From NCBI GenBank assembly GCA_941918925.1, contig OW799233.1, positions 172,092,235-172,156,234 of the forward strand: DNA of 64,000 bases, read 5' to 3'. The notes under the pieces are model-generated. The model made no database searches, was not told the DNA's origin, and saw only the letters and a list, made by a program, of their open reading frames with translations. Position numbers and translations under genes: made by a program. Shown piece after piece: positions 21,907 to 33,910 of this stretch. The stretch's first letter is position 1; every line of letters begins with the position of its first letter. This DNA comes from Phyto melanocephala (taxonomy: Eukaryota; Arthropoda; Insecta; Diptera; Rhinophoridae).

Positions 21907-22728
21907 TATAAATACAAAATAAAATGCTCTAATATAGAATGTTGTTCACAAATAAAACAGGATATGGCCGAGGTATAACATATTTATAAAATACTATTTT
22001 TATCGTAAGCTACATTGAAATTCAAAACATGACAAAGAATACTTCTAGACTACGTATTCTAATCTATTATAATATGCATCAACAGCTAGTGTCAAAAAAA
22101 ACCTTTATGATTTGTTGAGTAAGATCTTCAAAGGTATTAAGATCACAGAAGTCTTTAAGATTTTTTTTTTAATAATAATAGTACTTAATTTTTCACAGGT
22201 AATCCTAAGAGATTGTAAACACATATACATAAGCTCAAAACGGTCAAATAAGAAAATTTATTATTAAAATACCTCCCCAAGTCTCCTAGCTAGACTTAAG
22301 CTACTTAATACATAATATCACAGACTTAGCCATGTAATTTTATTATCATAAAATATTGTAAATATTTTAGTCCAGACACATTTATATGCTTAACAGTAAT
22401 CAGAGACATCTTTCTAGTTTTTTTTATTAAATTATTATTTTTTTTTTATTTTAAGAACAAGTATAAACAAAATGTATATTACCTACAAATGAATTTTTTT
22501 TTGTATACCTCTCTCTCGCCCTGTTTCTTAACCCAAAAAATTAAAACCACAAATTTCTTTAGTATGCTTTAGTTAGATCTTTTTCTTCAATTCTACCTGA
22601 ACTTATATGGACGATTATTTAAGTAATTGTTATGTGAATACATAGAATACAGTATGTTATATGTATGCGTAGGTGTGTTTGTAAGTGTGTCATATAATTT
22701 GAGTTTATGTATGTATATAATAACCTTT
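21907..22728. other. AT-rich non-coding stretch
   Basis: No exon or repeat family recognised. Confidence 0.45.
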
Positions 22729-23510
22729 TTTATACCCTTCACCTGTGGTGTACAAGGGTATATATAGCTTTGTCATTCCGTTTGTAATTTCTACAATTTT
22801 CATTTCCGACCCCATAAAGTATATATTTTCTGAAAGCTTATGTATAGAGGAGTCGATTAAGCCCTGACCGTCTGTCCGTCTGTCCGTCTGTCCGTCTGCC
22901 CGTTTGTCCGTGTGTTGGTTGAAATCAACTTTTAGAAGCAACTATATGTTCCTCAGATCTGTATATGGTATCAATCTCTTGGAAATATCCAGGAATGAAT
23001 CGCTATTGAAATTCAGCACAATCGCCCCATAACTTTCTGAGATATGAGCAAAAAACCACGACCACCTCGTTTTTTTTCACAATTACAACAACAACATACA
23101 TACATAGATACATGTAAAAAACATACCAAACAAAAAAAAATACAAAAAAAAAAAATATTAAAAATAAGAAAAAAATAATAAAAAAAACTACAAAAAAAAA
23201 TTTAAAAAAAATTTTAAAGAAATTTTTAAAAATTTTTCTAAAAAAATTTTTTGAAAAAATTTAAAAAAAATAATAAAATACAAATAATATATTAAATAAA
23301 ATAAAATAAAATTTTTTGTATTATATTATTATTGTATTATATAAATTTTTTTGGCTCAGCTAGGATTCGATGCCACATTTATTCTAACGTGTACGTATGC
23401 ACGTATTTTATATAGGATGAATGGTGATACAAACAATTGTTATTGCACGACTACACGTTGTGAAGGGTATATAAGATTCGGCACGGCCGAATATAGCACT
23501 GTTACTTGTT
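22729..23510 (+). mobile_element. DINE-1/mini-me-like element, best-preserved copy
   Basis: It starts TTTATACCCTTCACCTGTGG and ends GTGAAGGGTATATAAGATTC, GGCACGGCCGAATATAGCAC and TGTTACTTGTT. The subterminal TATACCCTTCAC pair face each other. The 3' part has a hairpin TTCGGC...GCCGAA. The 5' part has CCCCATAAAGTATATATTTT and an expanded GTCC/GTCT/GTCY block at about 22868-22912. The middle is A-rich simple sequence. This copy defines the ends of the others. Confidence 0.85.
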
Positions 23511-23889
23511 TTCTCTTGCTGTTGATGTTGTTATTTTTGGCACACAAAGCACTCTTGTGGCTTTAATTGGCCATAATTGCAAAATGCTTTTAACTTATAT
23601 GAATTCTCTTCATTTCTTACATTGCTATACACTTATTCACTCCTTAGCATCATTTTATTGCAAGCTATGTATGTCAAATTTTGTAAATATGTATATACAA
23701 ATACAAGTACTTTGAGACAAAGACCTGCATACATTGAATATACATATTTTGTGAGCAAAGATAAATGTGTATTCCAGTACACGTACAGACATATGTAAAT
23801 ACATATGTGTGTATGTGAATATATGATTTTTGTACGTCATGTAAATGTAAAGAATTTATTTATACTTTTTTTTGGGGGGGTTTATATAA
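23511..23889. other. non-coding stretch with ACATATGT-type microsatellite
   Basis: No gene recognised. Several ATACATATGT-like repeats around 23780-23830. Confidence 0.4.
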
Positions 23890-24551
23890 AAGGTGTCCCA
23901 CTAAGAATCCACTTTCAAAATTTAGTATCGCTTCTTTTTTGTACAACTGCCAACTCTTAAATTTGGCACCTGTCACATATTTTTATTTCGATTGTTAATA
24001 ATGAAATGCTTTATGCAAGAATAAAGCGTTATTATTGTGAAAATTTATAACAGCTATTGGGAAAGCAAATAAGAATCATGTGCATTTACGTACCGGTTGG
24101 TTTCTTGAAATATTGCTGATGTAAACGAAAAGAATGCACAAGACCCGAAAACGTGGGCATATTTCTAAACAACTTAAAATATTACAAATTACTATTATGA
24201 CAAAAGGCCTTCTTCACCTGTATCAGTCTAAAATTCAGCTTCCTCTGAAACTCAAACGAGCAGACCATGGAAAACGCCAGCAATTCGTTTAATGGAGCAC
24301 AGTCACGTCAACGCTTATTTTTTTAAAAAATGTCATCTTCTAAGATGAAGCTCATTGCCATCACCATACCTTGTCGAATACACAAAATTGTCGTCTTTCA
24401 GTTTAAAACAAGTAAGAGCACTATATTCGGCTGTGCCGAATCTTTTATACCCACCACCAATTTTGTGTACATTTAAAGCACAATATTTATTATTTTGTTA
24501 ATCATTATGGAATAAACTCTTTATAATAAAATATGTATCACTTTCTTTGTA

Positions 24552-25130
24552 AAGGGTTGTGAAATTTTAAGGGCCCATGTTGAAGGTGAACTACACCTAG
24601 TCTTTAAATTTGTTTTCTGCATTTCACTTGACATTTCTCAATTTCAAACTTACTCAATTTGATCCGTGGAAATATACCCAAATGAGCAACGCTTTAAAGT
24701 TATTCAGGTTTTTTATAAAAATGGGCGTTCAAATCAAAATGCATTTTGTGCACTTCGTAATTCTTTTGATCAAAATAATCGTTCAAATTCGTCTACAATT
24801 GGGAGAATTGTAAAAAATATTTAAATTTCTGCAAAACAGGTCTGTGTAAAATGTTAGAAAATCTGTGAATCTGTTTTTTGCGATAGTGTGGCAAAAGAGA
24901 GTCATCATCATGCCCAACAATTGAGCATCAACATTGTCATTAAAAATTTGGACCATCAGATAGGGGAGTGGCGCCAAGGATGGTGGGGGAGCCATTTGGC
25001 CAATATTTTGTTAAATACATAATTGAACCATACAAATATTATCATTATAAAATGAAATGATAATAATTTCTTAAATAATTTGTGTTTTATTTAAAATCAA
25101 CATCGGCCCTTAAAATTTAACCACCCCTTA
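24552..25130 (+). mobile_element. internally deleted mariner inside the DINE-like element
   Basis: The ends are inverted: AAGGGTTGTGAAATTTTAAG at the left and CTTAAAATTTAACCACCCCTT at the right reduce to AAGGGTGGTTAAATTTTAAG. The inside keeps the start of a transposase (GTGCACTTCGTAATTCTTTT region) and its 3' end (TTTGGCCAATATTTTGTTAA). The middle is lost. The copy at 47210-47830 occupies the same place in the second large element. Confidence 0.8.
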
Positions 25131-25198
25131 TAACTTCGATATGCTACTAAAATGCTTTTGTAAATGTAGTATTTCAATAAAAGTGGGCATTAAAGTAG

Positions 25199-26215
25199 GC
25201 GTGTCAATAAAGTTTCTGCTAATAAATACAACTTAGATATTTCAATATAGTCCTTTATTTTCCCAAAAACTGTGTCAATAGAGAAATTACATGAATTTAA
25301 GATAAACCGTTATATGGGAGGTAGGCGTAAAAGTGGGCGTGTCACTAAACTTTTTAGCACAACAACTACATTGATTAGAAGGATATACGTAGCAAATTTG
25401 ATCATCATACCTCTAATTTTGGCGGTTTTATGAGCGTTTAAATTTCATTAACGGTAGATAACGTGAAAAGTGGGCGTTATAGTAGGCGTGTCAAAGTTGT
25501 TTTTGCTAATGAGTACAACTTAGGTGTTTCAATATAGCCCTTTATTATTCCAAAATCTCTATTAATAGAGAAATTATATGAATTTTAGGTAAAACGTTAT
25601 ATGGGAGGTGGGCGTAAAACATGGCGTGTCACCTCAATTTTCTTGCACAGTAATTACATTGCCTAGAGGCATATACGTAGCAAATTTGATCATCACACCT
25701 CTAATTTTGGCGGTTTTATGAGCTTTTAAATTTCATTAACGGATGATAACGTGAAAAGTGGGCGTTATAGTAGGCGTGTCAAAGTTATTTTTGCGAATGA
25801 GTACAACTTAGGTGTTTCAACATAGGCCTTTATGATTCAAAAATCTTTATTAATAGAGAAATTATATGAATTTTGAGTAAAACGTTATATGGGAGGTGGG
25901 CGTAAAAGTGGGCGTGGCACATTAGTTTTTTGGCACAGTAATGACAATGCCTAGAGGGATATACGTTGCAAATTTTATCATACCTCTAATTTTGGCGGTT
26001 TTATAAGCTTTTAAATTTCATTAACGGTTGATAACGTGAAAAGTGGGCGTCATAGTAGGCGTGTCAAAGTTATTTTTCCGAATGAGTACAACTTAGGTGT
26101 TTCAATATAGCCCTTTATTATTCCAAAATCTTTATTAATAGAGAAATTATATAAATTTTAGGTAAAACGTTATATGGGAGGTGGGCGTAAAAGTGGGCGT
26201 GGCACATTGATTTTC
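25199..26215. repeat. central tandem repeats of the DINE-like element, about 286-bp unit, 3.5 units
   Basis: GCGTGTCAA recurs at 25199, 25486, 25774 and 26059 (spacings 287, 288, 285). Each unit holds TGAGTACAACTTAGGTGTTT, AAACGTTATATGGGAGGTGG and GCGGTTTTATGAGC blocks. The copy at 47900 has one unit fewer. Confidence 0.9.
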
Positions 26216-27233
26216 CGTTAAAAAAAAGCCTCTCACCAAAAAGCAAAGTGTGCAAAATTTCAGAGTCGTACATTAAATTTTGTTGCTTTCATGACGTTTT
26301 TGTTTTAAATATATACCGAAAAATACACTGTGCGGTATAAATTTTCGTACATTTTGATCGATAACTCCTCTCCTAATGCATAGATTTAGAAAATTTTCGG
26401 GGAAAAATATTGTTTTTACTCAGGAAATATATATTCGAAGTTTCATGACTCTACGTTAATGCGTTTAGACACAATTCCATTTTATTCGATGTTTGAAGGA
26501 CACGGTTTTTTCGACCTACTCTTGCTTTTCGAGCTATAACTCTCTTCCTAATATTCTGATTTAGCTGATTTTCAATACCAAACAAACCTTGTCTATAGGA
26601 AAGATTCTGGCAAAATTTGAGCCCCCTAGCTTTTTCGGTGCGACCTCTATCGTGCTTTCAACAGACGGACAGACGGACGGACATAGCTAGATCGTCATAA
26701 AATCAAACACCGATTCAGAATATATATACTTTATGGGGTCTAAAATGGATATTTCGATGTGTTACAAACGGAATGACAAAATGAATATACCCCCACCATT
26801 TTTTTGGTGGTGGGTATAAAAATCTGCAAGCAAATTAGAAATAAAACCACAGCTAGCTACTGTCTTACTCGACTTTAAACCTGGCAGCGTGAAAAGGGCC
26901 TTAATTTTTTTTAAATGTGGCCGATATTACAAAAACACTTTAATAGACTTCTTGTGGCCTTAACTAGATGATCTTGTCGATATGCGATTGCAGCAAAACA
27001 GTGCCAAGTGCCAACGATTTGTAAAGAAAAAAGAAATTTTAATATCAACTGGTCACCAGGATTATGCATTTAAAAACACGGTGAAATTTTTTTTTTTGGG
27101 ATTTTGTGAAACCTCGGGCTTATGCGAGTAAACTGAAAAAAATAATTCTTAACTATAATCCAAGAAAATTTTTCACAAAGTACGTGTTTCAATTTTTAAT
27201 TAAAAAAGTGCATTCTTCCTTGGACACCCTTTA

Positions 27234-28069
27234 TGTGTGTGTGTGTGCGTTTGTGAGTATATGTAATATGATTTGTCTTCTTGTTCAAACCTGTTAATAT
27301 TTTATGACAAAATAATAAACATTTTATCACAAACATTTCATCACTATTACCTCCTAAAATATTATTTTTTTACAGACACTCTGTGATTCCATTCGAAGAA
27401 AAATTCATAATTTAATAAGCATTGTTTCGAAGAAAAATTGCAAGGATTTTGCTTTTAACTTTAACAATGCAGTAATACGATACCTATGTTGTAGCAGAAT
27501 TCAATAAAAAAATTTATTTATTTATTTGAGGAATTCACAAGGCCTTCAAAGAGTTGCATTGTGAATAGGAATCTTTTGAATTATTTTAAAAAGTTTGACA
27601 AATTTGACTATAAAAATAATATAAAATTTTTTGTTAATTTTAAAGTTTTTGAGAAATTTTGACAATACGACACATATGACTTCTTGTGAATGAATAACAT
27701 AACTATGGAAAACGGCATAGTTATGTTATGTTTTAAATATGCTAAAAAAAACTAATTTTGTTTAAGTTACTGAAAGAGTGGCCGGTAAGATCTTCAGTGG
27801 GGAACTTTTAGTAAAGTTATTACTTAAGCTGATGTCAGAGTGCGTGACAAAAAAATATCTCCAAGTTTTGTCAAAACATTACAAGTCAATTTAAGAAAAA
27901 ATTTTCAGTCTCCTAATTACAAAAAGAAGGTCTTTTAAAAATTATTAAAATTTTTTCTGAAGAATATTTTTTTATTCTAAAAAAAATTCAAATTAAATGT
28001 AAAATACACTCAATCTATAAAATTTCAATTTGTTAACAATAATACGTACGTATCCCATCACAACACAGG
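27234..28069. other. AT-rich non-coding stretch
   Basis: Begins with a TG microsatellite just outside the mariner end. No exon recognised. Confidence 0.45.
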
Positions 28070-28308
28070 AAGAACGACCTATGAGATGTGTAAAACAAAA
28101 CATCGGGCAAATGCTTGCCACTACTGAGATGGCCTAGCTCTATCCGATGGTTCATATTTTTAATGCTATTGAGACATAATTGAGGTTAAATGACGTCGCT
28201 TTTAAACTGTTTTTGGCTTATTGAGGTATATTTTTTTTAAATATCCCCAGAAAGGTCCAACAGTGCCAGATCTTATGATGGTGGTGGCCAATTAACTTCG
28301 CCATGACG

Positions 28309-29071
28309 CACAGTGAGCTACCCCATACAAGTAAGCCGGGAAAAATTATTTTTAAATTTAAAATAGATGGATTTGGTGTAAAATGGGTCAATGAAAAATT
28401 TTGACAGGATCCAGGACCGATAAGACTTCCCTAGGGGTCCTTGAGAGCCTTAGGGCTTATTGTAAGGGGCCAATGAGGTAAAAATTACTTCTTTTCTTTA
28501 TTTTTCGATATTTTTCCAATGAATTGTGATGTTATGGATGATTCGCCGAATGGTGGTGATAGTACAGGGCTAGAACACAAAATACTGAGAGGGAGGGGGA
28601 GGTCAGGAACGCAAACAAAATATATGATCAGAAATTGAAAATTTTATTAACTTTTGTAACACAATAGAAAAAACAGAATTGAAAAAACTTGTTTAAATTC
28701 TTATTATTCAATTTCAACAAAAAATAAGGACTTAAAATTAAAATAGGACTGCTCATTCAATTTCATAATAAATGAGTCATACATTTATGAGTTAAACCAA
28801 ACTTATACTCTACTATTCATCAGAATCAGATCCGCTTAACCTTTCTGTTTCTTCAGTTTCACTTGCTCCTGCAAGCTCTAAACTTAAATCTTTATGGGCA
28901 TCAAAACTAGGCTCAACTAAAAACCTTATGACTTCCGGTGGGAGCGATGAAAAGTTTTTGAAGGGTTTTTGTCGATAAGAATTAATCAGATGATCTGATG
29001 TTATCAACAACATGTTAAGCAAATCTCTGTTTGTATTGATTCTTGAAGATTTGAGTGTGTGCGCCAACCTT
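28309..29071 (-). mobile_element. Transib-type transposon, truncated copy
   Basis: The left end CACAGTGAGCTACCCCATAC with GGAAAAATT after 23 bp is intact and matches 13104-13142. The remainder is nearly the same as 13104-13890. The minus strand frame ending at 28813 reads NTNRDLLNMLL, SLPPEVIRFLVEPSFDAHKD and ends SGSDSDE. At 29070 the similarity stops inside the transposase (after RLAHT read backward) and mariner sequence resumes with ACGTGAG. Left of the element is TGACG, so part of a 5-bp target copy is shared. The missing end suggests a deletion or an incomplete repair after insertion. Confidence 0.8.
28813..29070 (-). pseudogene. Transib transposase tail, second copy
   Basis: The minus strand holds the last about 86 codons of the transposase, colinear with 13617-13876. 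It begins inside the block after the catalytic-Glu motif, so SEEAQEARNK is absent here. Differences from the first copy include Leu for Arg in HTRK, Ile for Lys and His for Pro in the LLKTSDPLI block, and Gly for Glu near the tail. The upstream codons belong to the host mariner. Confidence 0.75.
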
Positions 29072-29915
29072 ACGTGAGATAACACTGTCATTTAATTTCT
29101 CGTGCAAAAGAGCCATTTCTTTGTTGATTGTGTGGCAAGTGGCACCATCCTATTGGAACTAAATATCATCCAGGTACATATCCTCGATTTCGAGCCACAA
29201 AAATTTAGTTATCATATCGCGATAGCGAACATCATTCTTGGCAACTGCCTCATTTTCAAAGAAGTATAGCCAGATGACACCGCCACAAAACAGGCTATTT
29301 TTGTAGATGCATTGCCTCTTCAACCATCACTCGTGGATTGCCATTTTTCCAAGTTCCGTAATTCTGCTTGTTCCGCTGTAACTGATTTTGCTTGAAAGAG
29401 CACTATTTGCTTCCATCTGTTCAATGTTTTGGCATATTGACGATGTATTAAAATGGTCAGCAGGCTTTAACTCGTAAGTCAATTAAAGCTTGTAAGTAAA
29501 TAAACGCAAATCTTTTTTCAAAACTTTCACAAGTGATATTCGTGAGATATTCAATTGCTTTTGGCACGAAGAAGACTCAATATTGACTGCCCTTCTGTCA
29601 CACTATTGCAAGCAGCAGCAATGTTTGTCGTAGAATGAACAGGACGTGCATGCACAGGTGTTTTCTCATTTCCTACAGACACAGTTTGCATAAGTGTGCT
29701 CACAATTCTCCTGATTGTGGTTAAATTTTTTAGATTATACCGACCAAAAAAATCGAAAGTGCACGAAATGCGAAATTAAATGCCAATTAAAAAAAAAAAG
29801 TCTTCAACAATCTTAACACGCTCTTTAATTGTGTGCCTCACCATGGGTGAATTCGTGAAACACTAAAACAAAGAACAGTGAATGTGTAAAGTAAGTGAGC
29901 CCAAAAACTTAACGC

Positions 29916-32860
29916 TTAAGTGTGACTTACAATAATTATGACCAACCATTTATGATTCGACCAACCTTTATAACAACAACAAAAAAATCAACTAGAATCA
30001 GTCTTTTGTTCTTGTTTATTGTTTGCCTTTTTTGCACTTCTAAAATATTTTCATATTTGACATATGTTTTTTGTAAAAATTTCACAAAAATCTTCATTTA
30101 CACAACAAACTGCTTGTGGTTTTAAAACCAAAAAACCTATAGTTCTCTTTCTAGCGTTGTTTTTACAAAACCAATTATATCGTGTTGCTGAGGAATAGAA
30201 AAGTAAAATTAAAGAACATTTCTAGATAATGACAAGCTACAGTGTAGAAAGCATACAGCCATTAAATAATTGACATTCTTGCATTTTTTATCTTCCTTGA
30301 TTAGAAGGTTTTTAATTTGTACTTGTTTCTTGAAAATGGTAGCAATAATTTAATTACAAAAATTCCTGTACATTCTACAATGCTGCACAAAATACCTTTT
30401 TAATAATTTTAAAATATTTTATAAAGACTTAGTAATTAAAAATAATTTTTGTGTAATGCTTTGTACAGTGACAACTTAAGTCCTTATGTAATTTAAAAAT
30501 ATTTTACTAAAATCCTTTGAAATAAAAAAACTACAACAATTTTGCAACAAAATACAAAGAAGAAAAAAACGAGAATTAAACAAAAATAGAAAAAAAAAAG
30601 TTAAAACAAGTTTTAAGCAAATTGTCAAATAGTCAACAATTGTTGAAAGTCAACATGTAAACAAACATACCCATACACATCTCACACTACACAAAAACTT
30701 GGTAAAATATGAAAAAAAAGAGAGAGAAAAACATTGTCAATTGTCTGTCAAGTGAGTGAAATGTGTCCCTGCGGATGTTGTACTTGTATATATGAGTGAA
30801 TTCAAGTATACCAACACTCTTAAACACTTATATTTACACACACATACATACTAACACGCACGTATGTATACACTTACTATATAACATACTAGTTATTGTA
30901 GTTTTCTTTACACTATTGTACAACGTCTCGTCATTGTTGACAATAACAACGATAACAGTAGCAACAATATCACAAACAATTTTAGAAAAATTACAAAAAA
31001 AAAACTAAACTGAGCAACAATAATAACACAATAACTACAATTGCCAGTTGAGTAAGAGAACAACAAAATGGATACCTTTGTTTGTGAAAGTAGTAGTAGA
31101 TGTTGTTGGCTGCAAAAAAAAAAAACTAAAATCCTTTTATTATGACATAAACTTAAATTGTTGACAATTGCAATATAAAAGTCAACATGTATGTGTGTTC
31201 GTAGATAGACAAACATGAAAGAGACTCTCTAGACTACAAAAACAGGCATACATGTGTGAGTGTACGATGTGTTTTGACCTCAGTTTAAGTAAACGTATTC
31301 ACATGCAAACTTCAAAAAATTTAAGCTACAAAACAAGTTGCATATAAAACGCGTTTAAAGCTACAGGCTTAGTAAAGTTTTAATGTGTTAGTGTAAAATA
31401 TGTCGAACAAATCGAATTAACCTAATTGTATTAGCAATTTATCGCCATTTAAATTATTGCTAATTTTAAACTTTTGTTAATAGATAAGCTTATATTATCT
31501 AAAATTGAAATAAGTAACAGTTAGAGGCTTAATAATGTTGTGCTTATTTATAGGCATAAAAAAATAATTTTATTTCCAAACAATTTAAGCATTTTATAAC
31601 TAACCCAAATTGACTAAATTTCCATTATCGACATGTAACGTAACAATGTTTGCAAATGTGAGTAAATTTTAAAAAATTTTAAAAATGTTAAATTCGAAAA
31701 CAAAAAGGGATGAAGAGATGAGGAGATGAAAATAGTATTTTAGTAAGCACGAGTAGATGTTGAGATGTTATTTAAGGGCCAAAATTTAAATAATAATAAT
31801 AAATAATCCCGTTTTTCAATGTCCTAATAAAGGGCCCATTTAACTCAATCACGGCCAAGGCACTTCTAACAAATAAGATGCTGGGGGCTACATAATTTTT
31901 TTTTGCGTAATTTCTTCGAAAACTTCAATATGGACTACTTTCAGTTATATTTACTTACGCAATATTCTTTTACGAAATCAACAATATTCATGTTCTAAAA
32001 ACTAATTTAAAAGCAAGTAATACAAAAGTACGTCGAACATGTGCTTTATGTTATTTTAGAATTAAACAGATGGAAGGGAGCGAGACCGCCAGAAAGAAGG
32101 CAAAAAAAGTATCCACATATTGAAACAGAAAAACAGTTTTTTTTTTCAATTAATTTTTAGGCTTCGCCAAAACCATTTTTACAGAATTTTTTTGAGGGGC
32201 CATACATCATATTATTCTATTTATTATCAGCCGCTATTGTGATAGCTGACTTTACTACAAAATTCTATCAAATTAATCTCCAGGTGTACAATAAGTACAT
32301 AGTCTGAAATAAAAAGAATTAAACCGCATCTTTGTGTTTTGATTGATCCTGTACTTGGTCAAAAAAGTAGCGAATATTTGTTTCCAGTTAACAGATCGAT
32401 TCGGGTTTTTTCACCAAGGTAGACCTAGCAAATATTTTCTTTAAATCTTGGCCATCAGACATTAATTTAGCTCTTTTTTGTTGTTGTAATGCAGAGGAGT
32501 AAATAAGTCACCCGAAATGTTGTATGTTTATTTTTCATGTATCAGTCTATTTAGGTGTCAGACACCGAACAATGAATTACTGAATGTCATAAACAGGAAA
32601 TTAAATAATAGAATAAATGAACTTGAGCCAAAATAAAAATGATTTAGAGTAAATTGCATAAAATAGTTTTGAAACTCAGCATATCTAAGCAGCAAATTTC
32701 AATAAAATAAATAATTTAGTACAATGACTAAATTTGAAATCAGTTAGATGTTAGCTATTGGCTATTTAAAGTTTTCTAAACCTAAACTTAATTTTATAAA
32801 TTTTTTTTCGGAAAAAATGAAAATAGTTATGGGTTTTTTCTAACCGAAAGCCCCTAATAT
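29916..32860. other. long AT-rich intronic-looking stretch with microsatellites
   Basis: Runs of A and CACACATAC/ACACGCACGT-type simple repeats lie around 30830-30880, CAACAATAA-type repeats around 30940-31060. No exon with splice signals was found. A short frame ATGGATACCTTTGTTTGTGA at 31068 is followed by a stop after about 20 codons and has no support. Confidence 0.5.
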
Positions 32861-33300
32861 CCCTGCAAAAAAAGACACTCAAAATAAATATTGAATGCAT
32901 GAGTTTAACCCATGATTAAGTGGTTCGATTTAGGAAAAACATGCATGATTTTAACATTAACGTGTCATTGGAGAGCATGCTTTGATTCATTGTAATACTT
33001 AAGTGCATATAGAATTTGTGCATAGTAGATAAAAATGAACGCATGTTTAATAATGTTTGACTACACTAATTGTATATATTTGGGAATACAACATTAAAGC
33101 CTGACTATTTTGGATTTGCAGAAGGCGTTCTTCATGCCTCCTTTTGCACTTATGAACAGGAAAACTTGAAAAATATTACTCACATTGAACTTGTGCAAAA
33201 TTTTTTTGCTGAGATGTCTTATATACTAACACAGAGAACACTATCGGCTGTGACTGCTTTCATATCCGGCTGTGACATATTTCCAATCAAGTAATTTGTT
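32861..33300 (-). repeat. dispersed repeat, inverted relative to 36690-37570
   Basis: TTTGGATTTGCAGAAGGCGT, CATGCCTCCTTTTGCACTTA and CACATTGAACTTGTGCAAAA are reverse complements of blocks at 36690-36800. GTCATTGGAGAGCATGC matches the 37350-37400 part. The apparent 74-codon open frame at 33070-33294 lies in this repeat and is not taken as a gene. Confidence 0.6.
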
Positions 33301-33607
33301 TGATAGTATATGATTGTGTCAATGGTTTCGGATTTCGCTCCGGAATACTAATATTTATACGCAAGGAAAAAACATATGTAGTTGTGAAGATCATCATCTA
33401 AGAGAAGCAAACTATTACCGAATTGTATGATTGTGGTTGAAATATTATGTTTAATAACAGTATCATGTAATTATCATATTATAACTACAAATGCAATTTA
33501 ATCTATCTTTTCTTATGAAAATTATTGTTTTTTTTTTCTTGGTTGTATTCATTACAACTACTCACCTTTGTAATCATATTCTTTTTACCAATATTGTTTA
33601 TTTCTAC
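33301..33607. other. non-coding stretch
   Basis: Nothing recognised. Confidence 0.4.
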
Positions 33608-33910
33608 AATAGCTTGTGCCCGCGACTTCTTCTGCGTAGTTATCGGGATAAAAGGTAGACTTAGCTTTAACAACAAAAATAAAAACATTTACAACACAAA
33701 CAACCCGTTTGGGATGTGTTATAATGAGTGTGCCAACGACTTCGCGTTATTATCGCGATAAAAAGTAGCCTAAGTGTTAATCTAGGTTATTATCTATCTA
33801 TGTGCCGAGTTAGTTACCTTCAGCCATTTTTGCGTAATTGAGTAACAAATATCCAAACATCCTAACATACAAACATTCACATTTATTATGTTGGTAGGAT
33901 TTTTTAATTT
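33608..33910 (+). mobile_element. retroelement 3'-tail-like repeat with an internal duplication
   Basis: TGTGCCCGCGACTTCTTCTG with CGGGATAAAAGGTAGACTTA at about 33616 is repeated as TGTGCCAACGACTTCGCGTT with CGCGATAAAAAGTAGCCTAA at about 33730. After it come TTATCTATCTATGTGCCGAG, AACAAATATCCAAACATCC and TTATTATGTTGGTAGGAT. This wording is common at the 3' ends of insect non-LTR elements or SINEs; the family is not certain. Confidence 0.5.

Larger units (their letters stand above)
24407..26820 (-). mobile_element. large DINE/Helentron-like element, copy 1
   Basis: On the minus strand it begins TTATACCCACCACCAAAAAA at 26820. It continues with CCCCATAAAGTATATATATT and GTCCGTCCGTCTGTCCGTC, and ends GATTCGGCACAGCCGAATAT then AGTGCTCTTACTTGTT near 24407. 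The plan is that of DINE-1-like elements: subterminal inverted repeats (TATACCCACCACC), 5' microsatellite blocks, a central tandem-repeat region, and a 3' hairpin. It inserted into a mariner. A short mariner sits inside its 3' part. About 2.41 kb, no coding capacity. Confidence 0.8.
23890..27233 (+). mobile_element. mariner copy split by a large DINE-like insertion
   Basis: Left terminal repeat AAAAGGTGTCCCACTAAGAA at 23889 pairs with right terminal repeat TTCCTTGGACACCCTTTA ending at about 27233. The left half (to 24406) ends in readable transposase wording (NTQNCRLS). The right half (from 26821) continues with CGRYYKNTLIDFLWP, a QQNSA block where FQQDG is expected, and LGFCETSGLC. Together they form one old mariner of about 0.93 kb. 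Many stops: inactive. The target was hit at 24406/26821. Confidence 0.8.
28070..29915 (-). mobile_element. mariner copy split by a truncated Transib
   Basis: The 5' part runs from about 29915 (GTAAGTCACACTTAAGCGTT, then a start-like ATGGTGAGGCACACAATTAA at about 29850) down to 29072. The 3' part resumes at 28308 and runs to about 28070. Across the gap the transposase reads VISRHGEVNWPP when the two parts are put side by side, which confirms one original element. Other readable parts are the QQD-like region near 29150 and the WPP..DL block near 28280. Many stops. Inactive. Confidence 0.8.

Noticed and set aside
22860..22915. GTCC/GTCT tandem run considered as a stand-alone microsatellite or CRISPR-like array
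   Set aside because: It recurs at the same place in each DINE-like element, units are 4 bp, and there are no spacers.
33070..33294. 74-codon open frame
   Set aside because: It lies within a repeat that appears inverted at 36690-36800 with stops.
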